Assembly: GCA_946406115.1 (NCBI GenBank)
Contig: OX291544.1
Span: 31,823,521 to 31,887,520, forward strand
Direction: 5' to 3'
Source of the DNA: Apoda limacodes
Lineage: Eukaryota; Arthropoda; Insecta; Lepidoptera; Limacodidae
DNA: 64,000 nucleotides
In this document: positions 29,021-41,800 of the stretch, piece after piece
Numbering within the stretch: the first letter of the stretch is position 1
Layout of the letters: each line of letters starts with the position of its first letter
Translations under genes and position numbers: made by a program
The notes under the pieces: model-generated
Database searches by the model: none
The model's input: only the letters and a program-made list of their open reading frames with translations
What the model was told of the DNA's origin: nothing

Positions 29021-30234
29021 AATAAAACTTACCATTATTATTAAGTATATTATAATACTATTTATTTATCAGTATGTTAACAATGTTTACCTTTTTTGTA
29101 GATGTAACGTTGTGTTTGCATTGCGGTTTATTTTATTGTTAGATTTTATGTTGACAAAAAATAAAATGAAAATAGGAGTATTTCTAAACAGCTAAAATTT
29201 ACGGCTAAACTCAATATTTTAAAACTATTTTAAGGCATTTAGGGTTATGCACTAAAGATTCTAAGAAAAAACTGAACCCTAGTAGTGGTGTGGAAATACT
29301 TAAAAATCTTTTATTACTAAAAAAACTTCAAATACAAAAGTCATAGAAAAATACTTAAATACAAAAACAAACAACAAAATAATTTACTAATTTTCTTAAT
29401 ACGGAAACATTGCTTTGACCATTTTAATCAAATATGGCGGCCTACTCCGACGAAACGGCGTCGAGTACGGTTCACTTGAGCCAACCCTAGGGTAACAACT
29501 CTACGCGTTTTTGAACGGATTAGGGTTGGAACTCAGTTAGTTTATGAACGGTTCGAGTCATAACTCTACTCAACTCAGTCGGTTTTTGAACGGCCCCCGG
29601 AAAAGCTAAACCGTGTATTTTCGCACATCAAGGAAAAAGACTTTAGCCTGTTGTTAGGGACGAATGGGAAAAAAGGAAGAAATAATCTACAGCTTCACCA
29701 GCATATTTGTAATTTTTTTTCGGGTAAACTGTCATTGGCAAATATTTGAGTCTTCTGATTCAATAAGCTACAAAAATAAATCTTAATTTGTGATTTACCT
29801 ACTAACTCGAAGATCAGTATTATATTCTTTTTGGATCAGTAAATAAATGACACTGGTAAACACTGTTTTTGTCACGTGAACTTTGTGATGATTTTTATTT
29901 ATTTTGAAGTACCCTCATTCAAAAATAATTATTATTTTGTTTGTCACTCTGACCTCATTTACGTGTCTTTATTTGAATAACTTAATTTAGGCGACTGTAT
30001 AACGATTACATTTGTTTTTTTACATTGTAATTAAGCCGCGAAAGTATTCTTAGAACCCGGACAGTTTTTTTTATGTGTGTGCAGAATTAACTTTTACATC
30101 TCAGCGTCTGAAATTTACGCCATTAAGTAATTGAAAAGTGCTATTTAGATTATTTTATAGATAAATTGTTGGTCTCGTGTTGTGTAACGTATGTGACACT
30201 CCTATTAGGTTGGGCTAAATAAGAGTCTAGACAT

Positions 30235-30720
30235 TTGCCTTTTTGCCCATTTGCCAAACAAAAGGCGTTACAACCAAGTTCAAGCACACTGTCCAGTAAC
30301 TCTCCAGAACTAATGAAGGATTCAAACTTTGAAGGAAAGCTGAATGCTCAGAAAAAAGTTGTCTTGAAATGTATTGTAAATGTCTTAAATTATCTAGGAA
30401 TAATGTTTTTCAAGAAAATAACAAAGACATAATCACTGAGCTTATAACTTCATACAAAGCTTTGTATTGTTTGCATGTAATATGTCTTTAAAAATTCATT
30501 TGCTGCACTCTCATCTGGATTTCTTTCCTGAGAATTCAGGTGCTGTGAGTGATGAACAAGGCAAGAGATTTCATCAGGATGTTTCCTTAATAGAAAAGCG
30601 CTATCAAGGGAAATGCAGTCCAGAAATGCCAGCAGCATTACTGTTGAAGACTTAAAAGGAACCAACCAGAAGCCATACAAACATTCACGAAAATCAGTAC
30701 AATATTTATTGTACATTAAG
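30235..30720 (+). pseudogene. Fragment of an unrecognised arthropod repeat protein
   Basis: Two frames give MKDSNFEGKLNAQKKVVLKC and CNMSLKIHLLHSHLDFFPEN then GAVSDEQGKRFHQDVSLIEK and KRYQGKCSPEMP. I recall similar text (LHSHLDFFPENLGA, G-ERFHQD) in many uncharacterised repeat-borne arthropod proteins, but I cannot name the element. At least two frameshifts are present, so this is not a working gene. Confidence 0.5.
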
Positions 30721-30793
30721 GAATAATATTTTTTCTAAGTATTAGTGATTTTTGTACTATATATACAGTGTGAGTCTTCATAAAGTATATATT

Positions 30794-33242
30794 AATGGAA
30801 AAAAATTGATACTTCAGGTTTCATAGTGGCATCAAGACATATATATAGAGTGTGAGTCTTCATAAAGTGCACATATGAACATGGGTGAAATTAGACCCAT
30901 TTTTATCAAAGGAAAAAATGGCAAAAAAAACTAAAAAATTTTTTTTTATATTTTATAGATTTTTTTTATTTTAATTACCTTCTGTTGACTTACTGCAAAG
31001 AAAACGTTATAACTTTTGATCTAAGAGATCTAATGATGGTAAATAACAGGGGATAAAAATAAAATACACAAAATGCCTAGAAAACGGCAACAAGTAATAA
31101 TAAACTATACCATTTTGAGAAAAATCTGTATAAATTGGTGTTTTTTTAATTATTTGATCAATTTCTCCAAATGATGCCCCTATTACAGGTGTTTTTTATT
31201 ACTTTGTGTTATTCTCTATCGTATTACCTATGTAAAACCAAAAATCCTATGTCTCTATCCCTATCACAATGTTTGCAATTAGCATTTGAATAAAAGCCTG
31301 CCACCACGTTATTCTGTGGCTCAGGTAGAGACATTTTTAAGGGGTCATTGTATGCACGCTGCGTGGGGTAGTGGAGGGTGGGGGCCCGGGCAGAACAAAA
31401 GAAAGCTAGAAGCTTGGGTGGCACATCAATAGAAGAGAAGTGGGAAGCAGTCGCTCCGAACTATTCGCCGCTACTACTTGTGTCTCTTTTTCGTTATTGC
31501 TCTCCGTTACGACTTGTGCTTGTGCTTACTGACGATGCCACATGTCAGTGATTTTCCTGCGCAACACATTGCCGACATCCATTATTATTATGGAATGGCA
31601 AGAGGAAGAGCTGCCCGCCTAGCTTACTTAGCTGCTTTCCCAAACCGTCAACCTGTGCCTTCTGTGCGTAACTTCTCTGAAGTTCATAGAAGATTATCCT
31701 ATACTGGACTTGGACTTCATCGCGATTGTCGAGAGCCACATGCTATTATTGATGTAGCAATAGAAGAAGCCGTACTTCAAGATTTGTATGCAGATCCTAC
31801 TATCAGTACAAGAGGTTTAGCTTTGCAACATGGAATATCGCAGAAATCGGCATGGCGCATTTTAAGAAAAACTGGCTTACATCCCTACCACTACCAGCGA
31901 GTGCAGCACCTACATGCAGATATTGATTTGAGTGCAAGGTGCCTTATGTCAATGTGGATTCAGACAAAAACTAGAGAGAATCCTCAGTTTCCCAAGACAC
32001 TACTGTGGATTGATGAAGCTACGTTCAATAGAGACGGCATTACAAACTGCCGAAATTAAGTTTTTTTAAAGTTGAAAAGAGCGTCCACATTTCAGGTTAA
32101 ATTTTCTGTCAATGTATGGGCAGCTTTTATTGGCGACATTTTGATTGGCCCAATCATATTACCAAGAACTTTAATGGTGCAACGATTTTTAGAACTTTTA
32201 CGAGATGAACTGCCATAGTATCGGCAGTAGAACACGTCCCATTGGCTACGCGGCGCAGAATGTTTCTCCAAATGGATGGATGCCCAGCTCATTATGCTGG
32301 GATAGTTAGAAATTATTTAAATGAAAATTACCCTAACCGATGGATTGGCCGTGGGATGGCCTGCGCGTTCTTCAGATTTAACGCCCCTCGATTATTTCTT
32401 ATGGGGGGCACTGAAGTAAAAAGTTTATAACACGCCTATCACTACTGAAGCCAAACTTATGGACAAAATTTTAAACTATGCCAAAAGCATAAAAAGTGAC
32501 CCCGAAATGATTAGACAAGCAACTGGTCAAATTACGCTTCGCGCAGCAATGTGCTTGCAACAAAGAGGAGATCATTTTGAAAACTTAATACACTAATGTT
32601 ATTAGATTTTAAGATTTTTGTTTTATCACAATACTTATTTTAATTCTAAATCTTATGTTTTATTTCTTATCAAACTTGTTCTTACCCTCTTAGCAACGAA
32701 GCGTTGTTTGGCGCGCCCAGAGCGACTTAGTTTAAACGCTCATTGCAAACATTGTGATAGGGATAGAGACATAGGATTTTTGGTTTTACATAGGTAATAC
32801 GATGGAGAATAACAAAAAGTAATAAAAACCACCTGTAATAGGGGCATTATTTGGAGAAATTGATCAAATAATTAAAAAAACACCAATTAAAATACAGATT
32901 TTTCTCAAAATGTAATAGTTTATTATTACTTGTTGCCGTTTTCTGGGCATTTTGTGTATTTAATTAGTATCCCCTGTTATTTACCATAGTTACTGTTTTT
33001 TTTTTTTATCCGGATATACCTCTTAGATCAAAAGTTATAACGTTTTCTTTGCAGTAAGTCAACAGAAGGTAATTAAAATAAAAAAAATCTATAAAATATG
33101 AATAATTTTTTTTGTCATTTTTTCCTTCGATAAAAATGGGTCTAATTTCACCCATGTTTATATGTGCACTTTATGAAGACTCACACTCTATATATATGTC
33201 TTGATGCCACTATGAAACCTGAAGTATCAATTTTTTTCCATT
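30794..33242 (+). mobile_element. IS630/Tc1-mariner-like transposon with ~490-bp TIRs
   Basis: The left inverted repeat is 30,794-31,279 and the right is 32,742-33,242. Both share 'ttgatacttcaggtttcata' at the outer end and 'ctatcacaatgtttgcaat' at the inner end, with small indels. A broken transposase lies between. An extra copy of the subterminal 'agtgtgagtcttcataaagt' lies just outside the left end (30,767). A target duplication could not be fixed. Confidence 0.88.
31535..32596 (+). pseudogene. Broken transposase (DUF4817-type start, DDD/E core)
   Basis: From the ATG at 31,535 it reads an N-terminal helix-turn-helix region of DUF4817 type (HIADIHYYYGMARGRAARLA), then a second HTH (TRGLALQHGISQKSAWRIL). 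The catalytic region is LLWIDEATFNRDG (first Asp), FLQMDGCPAHYAG (second Asp), and SDLTPLDYFLWGALK (third acidic residue). It is interrupted by a stop at 32,057-32,059, frameshifts near 32,220 and 32,350, and a stop near 32,417. The C-terminal text ends near 32,596. Confidence 0.85.
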
Positions 33243-34245
33243 GATATAATCAGGTTTGGTGCCCATAGTACATTCAATATTTTGTATAAGCTTTCATGGG
33301 ATAAAAAAAAATTAAAGTTTCTTGTGTTATTTTCAATGTAACTTTGATAAAAAGTAACTGTAATTGCTATTAATATTAATAGTAGTTATTTATCATAATA
33401 TACAAAGAATTTTTTGTTATCCAAATATAGTTTCATTTGGAGTGTGGTACGATATACAACGACCAAATGAAGTCACAACCACAATTCATGAACTTTAATC
33501 TAAAATATCCAACTTAAACTTACTCTCTATAAAGGTAGGTATTATCTTTTTGTAGTTGAATGTCATCTGTCAATGTCTAATTTGACTATCGGACTACTTG
33601 AAATACGGTAAAAACCATCTTGAACCAACTAAAGCCGTGATTTCTTGTGGTCATGGCAACAGACCGCTGCCTTGGTCGGTTGTTGGTCAGAGTAGGGGAG
33701 AGTAGGGTACAGTAAATCGCAGGTTACAGTACATTTTTCGCAACAGATTTAAATGTTTTGCACACACATAGCTGTGCCTTCATAAGGATTACTTCCTCTC
33801 AGGCATATGGTTCTGAGTAACTAGTAGGAACAAGGGAAAAAAAAGTGTTTGTCAAACAAGTAACTGTCTTAATATCAGTGTGGCAAAACATGTGGCGAGA
33901 GTACATTATCTATATAATTTATGGTTACAACGCATTGGTCTCTTAGTAAAAGGAAAACTTAATTTTAATAAGCTAAAAAAAAAAGTTTTGCTTTAATATT
34001 TTTTTACAATTTTAACCATTTTATTATTTTTTAAATTGATTAAAATGTACTTATATAATATTATAGTCTATTAGTTATGCTTACTAATATGTTTTGTTTA
34101 CAAAATGCTCTTTGGATCACAGTGAATCGTTAAGTGAATTGGGATCTTGATATTTGTACTAATCCTGTTCCATCTAATTACTTCATAGCAGAAATGTTGG
34201 TGGTTTGTGTTACTTCTTCTTATTGTGGCGAGCTGATTTTCGCAC
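33243..34245. other. Intergenic, nothing recognised
   Basis: AT-rich DNA between the transposon and the next repeat, with no open frame resembling a known protein and no repeat match elsewhere in the window. Confidence 0.5.
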
Positions 34246-34319
34246 TTGCCACAGGTAGATGGTTGCTTTGTGCGAAGTGGATGGCCAGCTATTGTAGCTA
34301 GCCTAGTTAGGTTTCTGTT

Positions 34320-34640
34320 ATATTATATTGTTATAATGTTGACTTTTAGCGTTTGTTTAAGCAGTTTTGCTTCAAAATATTGCTTCCAAAATCTCATGTT
34401 TGAAGGTCTTACACAACTTTTTGACAGCTGTCAAATGCGAAAGTGAATCTTTTGAGAAAAATAATTTTAACCTTGTTTTTTGTTTAAGAAAAGTTTATTT
34501 CATTATAAAGTCTATATTTTTGTTATTAGTTACCAAAAATTTAAATAAAATACTCAGAAATATACACACACAAAACAATTACACAAAACGGGTTTTGTTT
34601 ACTGCCACTGAAATTATTAGCTACCATTGTGCGAGATCAT
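34320..34640. repeat. Reverse relative of the 23,525 repeat
   Basis: 'ttttgacagctgtcaaatgc' and 'gaaagtgaatcttttgagaa' are the reverse complement of 23,790-23,850, with a few changes. The ends are not defined. Confidence 0.55.
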
Positions 34641-35164
34641 GTTAGATGAAAATGCTTTAAAGCTAATTTTTGTACTATATTATGGGCTATATTTATACTG
34701 TACTATACTATACTATATACTATATGTTAGAATTGCACAATATTTGTGCATGTTACGTACATGTCTATGTGGGCTTCTAAACAGATGTGACAAATTTCTG
34801 AAATGTATGTGATTGTCCATGTATTGCTCATTTCAATAATTCTGTTTTATTTAATAAATTTAGTTTATTTAGTGAAGCATGGAAGTTTCATTTAAATAGG
34901 TGCAGTAAGTAATTTCAAAATATGGACTGCAAGTGTGTGCCTACAAATTACTACACGTAGTACTACACAAAGTACAAAAACACGTCGTTTGTTTAACAGC
35001 GCAGTTCTGACTATCAGTGTGGGTATGTTACTCGATATCTTCGCCGATCATGTGCCCAATTTATACCACTAAGGTGGCAAACAAGCAGACTACCCGCTTG
35101 ATGGCCCAGCTGAGTTGATGTACAATTTTGGCATCACAGTAATCACAAATTTAATTTTCTATGC

Positions 35165-35395
35165 CAGCTTATATATATATGTCCCCGCTGTTGGGGTACG
35201 GCCTACCCTCATAAGCGAGGGTGATTTGGGCCATAGTTCACACGCGGGCCCAGTGCGGATTGTGAGCTTCCCATAAGTCTTTTTTTTGATGAATGGAGCT
35301 TTCTGCATGATGTTTTCCTTCACTGAAAAGCTAGTGGTGTGAATAAATAAATAAATCAGTGCACTTAAGAAATTAAGTAAGGACTCATTGGTGTC
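35165..35395 (+). repeat. Widespread lepidopteran LINE/SINE-derived repeat piece
   Basis: 'ctgttggggtacggcctacc', 'cgcgggcccagtgcggattg' and 'gatgttttccttcactgaaa' are words I know from a very common lepidopteran repeat, probably the 3' end of an RTE-type element. No coding text. Confidence 0.65.
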
Positions 35396-35692
35396 ACAAA
35401 ATTACATTGACTTCTAAAACAAACAAAAAAAACCTTATGGACATGGAACATTGAGCTGAGTGTTTTGTCCTCCTTGAATTCAAATGCCAAAAAAATCGTT
35501 TTGTATCTTTGCTGCAAACATTTGGAATCTGACTTTAAGGAGAAGAAAACACTTAGCTCTTGAAGGCAGTCTATTCTTTTATTTTTTCTCCTACATCATC
35601 ATTTTAATTGATCCACACCTTCTTAATATGATTTTCTTTTACACAGATCGTTTTTATACTTAATGCTGCAGCAATAGAAAACTGAAAACAAG

Positions 35693-35803
35693 ATGCAGTG
35701 TATCAACTGTTCTTTAAAGCTTACAAAACAACCTAGAGTTCTAATGAAACGAGTGAATACTACTATCAGGACTGTTTTAAATAACTGGATATCACCTCAT
35801 AAG
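35693..35803 (+). CDS. C2C2-module gene, exon 1 (start)
   Basis: The exon has 37 codons. MQCINCSLKLTKQPRVLMKR starts at an ATG after 'aaaacaag', with no pyrimidine-rich acceptor before it. It ends LNNWISPHK in phase 0 before gtactg. It holds the first half of module 1 (C3, C6). The region 34,641-35,164 upstream shows no promoter motif I can name. Confidence 0.7.
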
Positions 35804-38800
35804 GTACTGTTTAGCTGTAATATTTGTTTAAAGTATCTTTGTTAAGAAAATTTGTAGGTACTGCAGTGCGGGGGCGTAAAGAAGCTGTTTTTACCTATTT
35901 CTTATTAGTTATCGGGATCTCTGCTAATAAAAAGACGACATCGGGAGTTCTTTTATGCATTCAGATGTTCTTTTATACTGCCACAAGAGTACAATACAAT
36001 ACAATATTCTTTATTGCACAATTTAAAATACACAAAAACAATTACAATAGAGGAAATAGCACAATAAGGCGGCCTTATCGCTTAAAAGCGATCTCTACCA
36101 GGCAACCTTTGGGTAGAGTAATGTTGACAGGAAGAGGTAGGTGATACATAAAACATCATAAGTAAAATTATAAGGAAGAATAAAGAATATAACAACACTC
36201 ATAAATACCTTTGTACTTACTATATAGATAAAATACATATACATACTTAATATAATTACTTAAACAAATACATAAAATAAATGGTTATATAATATGAATA
36301 CATAAACATACATACAATAAATAAAGTAATAAAGATAGATATGTTTGAATAATCAGAGGTTGGTCAAAATTATAGAAAATTAGGAAGTAGTACGTAAGTA
36401 ATAAGATTTTAACGAATTCTTGAAAACAGGCAGCGACTGGATTTGCCTTATATTTATCGGCAGAGAGTTCCAAAGACTAATGGCTTTTACAGTAAAAGAA
36501 TGATTGTAAAAATTAGTACTGTGTCCAGGTGTTTTAAGAAGAAGACTAGTAGACGAGCGAAGAGTTAGACAAGGCGATCTGATAAAATTAAACCGCTCTT
36601 TTAGATAACATGGTGTAGATGGATTGAATAGCACGTTATAGAGGAGTGAAAGAATATGTACATTCCGGCGAAGTCGGATTGGAAGCCAATTGAGTTGTGA
36701 ACAAAATTCTGAGACATGGTCATATTTTCGAAGTCCAAAAATGAAGCGATGCAAAGATTTTGTAGACGCTCCAGTTTATTAAGTTGTTCCTCTGTCAGGT
36801 TAGTACAGCAAATGTCAGCATAATCAAGTAAAGGTAGAAGTAAAGACTGAGCAAGCACAATTTTAGTTGACACAGGTAAAAGATTCTGTAATCTCAGGGT
36901 TCCGGCCGAAGCAAAGATTTTTCGGCTAATTTCCTTGATTTGTGGAGTCCAAGATAACGTGCGGTCAATATAAATACCAAGACTCTTTATTGTGTCACTA
37001 AAAGGGATAATGATACCATCGAGTTTTATTGGGGGTAAATCAGTCCAATTAATCTTCGATATTAGTTTTGGGCTACCTATAATTATGGTCTGCGACTTGA
37101 GAGGATTAAGTCGAAGTCCATAATATCCACACCATTCAACTATTTTATCATGGTCAGAGTTAATTGATTGAATTGATGTTACGATATTTTCTATTGGACC
37201 ATGTGCATAAATCTGGAGATCGTCTGCATATAGATGGTAGAGAGAAGATAGTTTGAGAGTGATAGTGTTAATAAAAACTGCAAACAGGAGTGGGGACAAC
37301 ACGCCTCCTTGAGGTACGCCGGCAGTTAATGGGCACCAGTTAGAGAAAGATTCCTCTACCCGAATGCACTGTCGGCGGACACCCAAGTAACTACGAAACC
37401 AGTCAATTACTGTTGGAGATATGTTAAGAGAGGATTGCCAACAAAATGTCTGAATCCACTGTGTTAAAAGCATTGCTAAAATCAAGAGCAGACAAGACAG
37501 TGACTTGCTTACTGTCCATACCATAACGGATATCATCAATGATCTTAGTGAGAGCAGTAACAGTACTATGACCGGTTCGAAATCCGGATTGCAAGGTATT
37601 AAATAAACTATTTTGAGTTAGAAAAAGGTTTAACTGTTGATTAACGAGCCGTTCAAGGATTTTAGATAGGAATGGTAATAATGAAATTGGTCGATAATCG
37701 GAAAAAGAAGTTGGATTGTATTTTTTAGGCAACGGTATAATGTAAGCATCTTTCCAAGCTTCAGGAAATACTCCAGAAGCAATGGATGAATTAAAAATGT
37801 GAGTAATTATAGGAATAATTAGGTCAATAATTGGAATAATCAAAGCACGGCTTATGCAATCACTACCAACAGCACTTGAAGATATATATTATACATCCTT
37901 TAGACTCATCTACTACCTAGGAGAATTATTATACAATTTTAAACTTATCTGCAGTACGTCTTCTTTCATTAGGCCATCCTTCAATAGGCCTCGGGTCGTC
38001 GTGTCGGTACATTGGGTAATATCTACATTTAGGGGGCGTTCCAAATCGCAACGAGGAAGTTAAAAAAGTGGTTTTGGAACACCCAGGGTAGAGTAATTTT
38101 CCAACTGTCAAGTTGAATTCTTTACACTGCCATAGAAAAGGTAGAAAATCACTCCTGTCAGTGTGAAAATTAACTGTCAAACGCTCGTTCCAGAACGGGT
38201 TGATTTTTCAACTCTACCGGGCGATAATTACTCGGCGTGATTTGGAACATAGCCTTAATCGCAATGGTGGCGATGCTTAGTGCATTTTGGATACTGAAGT
38301 ATCTTACCCTAAGTCGACTGGCAATATTAGGCCATTCTACAAATTCTAGGGCTCCCTGATAGAGACAGGAATCAACCCTCCAAATTTATATAAACTTGTC
38401 CGATCTATAATTTTCACTGGAATGTCAATCAATGTAAAAATACTGACAAACACTAAACTCCAATTGTTTTTATTTAAAAACGCACTGACACCATCTATTA
38501 TATTTTCATAAAACCACTACGAAGTATTTGCTGCGTGAAAAACGTTCGCTAGCATATTTACTTCCTTTACACTTAACAAGAGGTCGTAACCTCTACAGTA
38601 CATACAGAAGGTTCTCAATTTCAATACTTACCTATCATCTTGTGCTGGAAACCGTTAATAGTTTGTGGACTATGGCAAAGAGGAGATCTGCCAGGCTAAG
38701 TGTTATGCCTGGGGACCGCCGTGGTCCACTTAACTTGAGCTTTGGTTTCTATAAATGCTGAACTGCCGAAGAAACTTTGATAGCGCAATGTAGGATGCGT

Positions 38801-41800
38801 GACGTCAGCCTTGCTTGTAGCGATTCGCTATAATCCGCTTCTACACTCCCTTCCCAGACCGAAGGTCGATATTTCTTGCAGTGAAGCTTGCGTTCGACTT
38901 TAGAAACCGAGTTTTGCGCCGTCCACAGTGAGTCGGGAGGGCGCTTCGCGCATGCGCAATACTTGCTGTCTGCGGTGAGGTGAGACTAGTAGTTGCTGAC
39001 TGTGTGTCTGTAGAGAGTCGAGACACTGGCGAGTGCGGGCATGGTGGTTGCGTTTGGCCAAAGTGAGTCGGGTCCATAGAGTAGTTAGCTGTGTGTCCCT
39101 TTGAATCGAGACACTGGCCTGAGTTAGCGGCAGAAGCGACGAGCAGAGAATGCCACACTGGAGTGTGAATCCTTAACAGGTTGTGGTGGAATGCTGTACA
39201 CAGTTGCGTCGCCGGAGTGGAGCTGCAGGAACTAGGAAGCGCTGAAATGCTGCGATAGGTCATGATGAAGCTCTGTGATGCGAAGCGTACGGTTGAACAC
39301 TGATCCGTGTACCTGGTAGATGAAGCAGTGGGCTGCTGCGGCGGAAGGTGCATCAACGTTCAGCTCGGGCACACCAATGTGGAGCGGCGGCGGCAAAGAG
39401 GAGATCTCCTGCCAGGCGAAGTGTTATGCCTGAGGACCGCCGTGGTCCACTTAACTTGAGCTTTGGTTTTTATATACTGAACTGCTGAAGAAACTTTGAT
39501 AGCGCAAACGAGGACACGTGACGTCAGCCTTGCTTAGTACGATATAATCCGTTACAAGTTAATTGACGAAGCTTAAAAATGGATACCTTTATCTTTTATG
39601 TTACCCAAAACTTTTGATCCCTGGGGCTGTAAAAGGCTGATGAAGCAAGTTGTCAAATTCTCGTAATAAATAAAGGGATGCAAGCAGCAAGCAAAAAGTA
39701 TAATTTTAGTATACTAATACTAACACTGGCAATGATAAAGAAGGGGGCTTATTTTTACCAATTTATTCTGATCGGCATAAGAATCACTCTGAAAAATACC
39801 ATAGAATTTTGTAAGGAATAAACTCAAAGTCTAATGATTTTAATAAAACTGCCTTACTAGATGAATCAGTTTAAACATTTTTTTTTCTAAATATAGCAAG
39901 CTTACGGTCCGCTTGATGGTAAGCGGTCACCGTAGCCTATGGACGCTCCATATGCACCAGGGGCATCACTCACGCGTTGCCGACCCTTTAAAAATCCAAT
40001 AACTTCTTTCTTGAAGAACCCCATACTGTAGTCCTTAGAGACCTTGGCAGGGAGCTCATTCCACAACCTAAGCCTTCGCTAGACAAAGTTTCTCTCAAAC
40101 TGCACTGTGCGCGACCATTTCGGTTCTAAAGTGTGAGAATGAACTCCCTGCCAATGCGAGCAGTGCGATGGTAGAAAGTAGCCGTGGGCATCATCTCGAA
40201 CAATTCCTCAGAACATATCCCATAGTACAAGCGGTAGAACACACACAGGGAGGCAAAGTCTGTCCTCAAACTTAAGGGCTCGATACGGCAAGTGAGTTTG
40301 GGATCGTCGACAAGTCTCACAGCCCGTCTTTGAATCGATTCAAAAGGGCCAAGCTGGTATCCGGATGCACCCGCCCAGAGATAGCAGCAGGACTCGATAT
40401 GGGGCTGAACTTGTGACTTGTTAAGCAGCAATCTCTACCCCGACGTGAAATACTGCCTCGCTTGGTTGAGTACACCAAGTTTTTTGGATGCCAGCTTCAC
40501 CTTGTCTTGCAAATCATCTCGGTGACATCGCTGGAGATGTCAATACCAAGGATCCCAATGCTCTTGGAGATGGAGAGGGAAGGGTTCTGGAATTGCCTAA
40601 AGCTAGCCTGTTCTCTTTAAATCATATAATATTGTTTGCATATAATTGCGCAGTCATGGCTTAGAAGATTGTCAAATGTACCTTACTCCTATATCGTAGT
40701 ATAATCTACAAGGGTTTTGTTAGGAAATACTTGGCCTTAGTGAAGCTAAGAAATAAGAGCAGTTAAACTACCTAATTAGATAGTTTTCATTCAATCCATA
40801 TTAACAACTTATGACTTAGTGATGTAGTATCACGACTTACAATTGGTGGCCAAACTATAAGGGATAGTATGCAGTAGCTTGTAATTTCTATTTTGACTAC
40901 ATTTTTTAGGCAAATGAATGATTCAGGATTGGTAGGATTTTTTTTTCCTTTGAATTATAAAAAAAATAAGTTGAGCAAGTAAAACTATTTATTTTTTTCA
41001 TAAAATTGTTAATAAAAATCTAAACTATTTAAACTTCGTATTAAGCGATGCTAACCTTTGCCAGTCTTTGTCAATCTTTATTATTCAAGTGAAAAACTTA
41101 TGAGATTAAGAAATACACGCAGTACGTTATCATCATCCCTAACATCTACTTTTGCGTCATTGCGTTCTATCGCTTGCTTTCAAATCATGTGTTCTGAAAA
41201 TCTAGAAAAATCAGAGTAGTAAAACTTATAAATAAGAGTAGTAAAACTTAAACTCCCAACGAAAATTAGTTTGAACAAAATCGGTTTACAAGTTTTTTTT
41301 ATATCCTTATTCTACGAAACCCCTTAATTAATGCGTGTACGGCACGCACTAGGTTTTTTTATTATTCCTGTTTTCTTGCCTTATTTCAGGTACAAGACTC
41401 TGATAAGTTATGTGAGCCGTGCTATCATGTACTTCAAAATCAAGTATCATCAGGGAACCACAAAGCGCCAAGGGCGTTTGGACATACAAGTGTCTGTCAT
41501 AGCTGTGGGGTCACTTTTCAGAATAGGAAGTCTTATGCTGTTCGACCTAATAGCCCCGAACTGGAAGTTTTTAAGTCGTGGATTCCTGCACATCAGGTAT
41601 TTATGACACATCGTCGTTGTGAAATAAAAACCTCTTATATGCCATTTCACCCTTTTCTAGTTTTGCTTTCTAAACTTCTATTTTTTGATTGCGTTGACTT
41701 AGAACCTAATTTTTTTAGGGTTCCGTAGTCAACAAGGATGGGTATACATATTAATTTGGCCGACAAAGTGATTAAATAAAATTAGAAAAAGAAATGTTTT

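Noticed and set aside
38841..39356. Minus-strand frame of 171 codons
   Set aside because: Ser/Thr/His-rich text inside a direct-repeat-bounded non-coding element; no motif and no matching frame in similar sequence.
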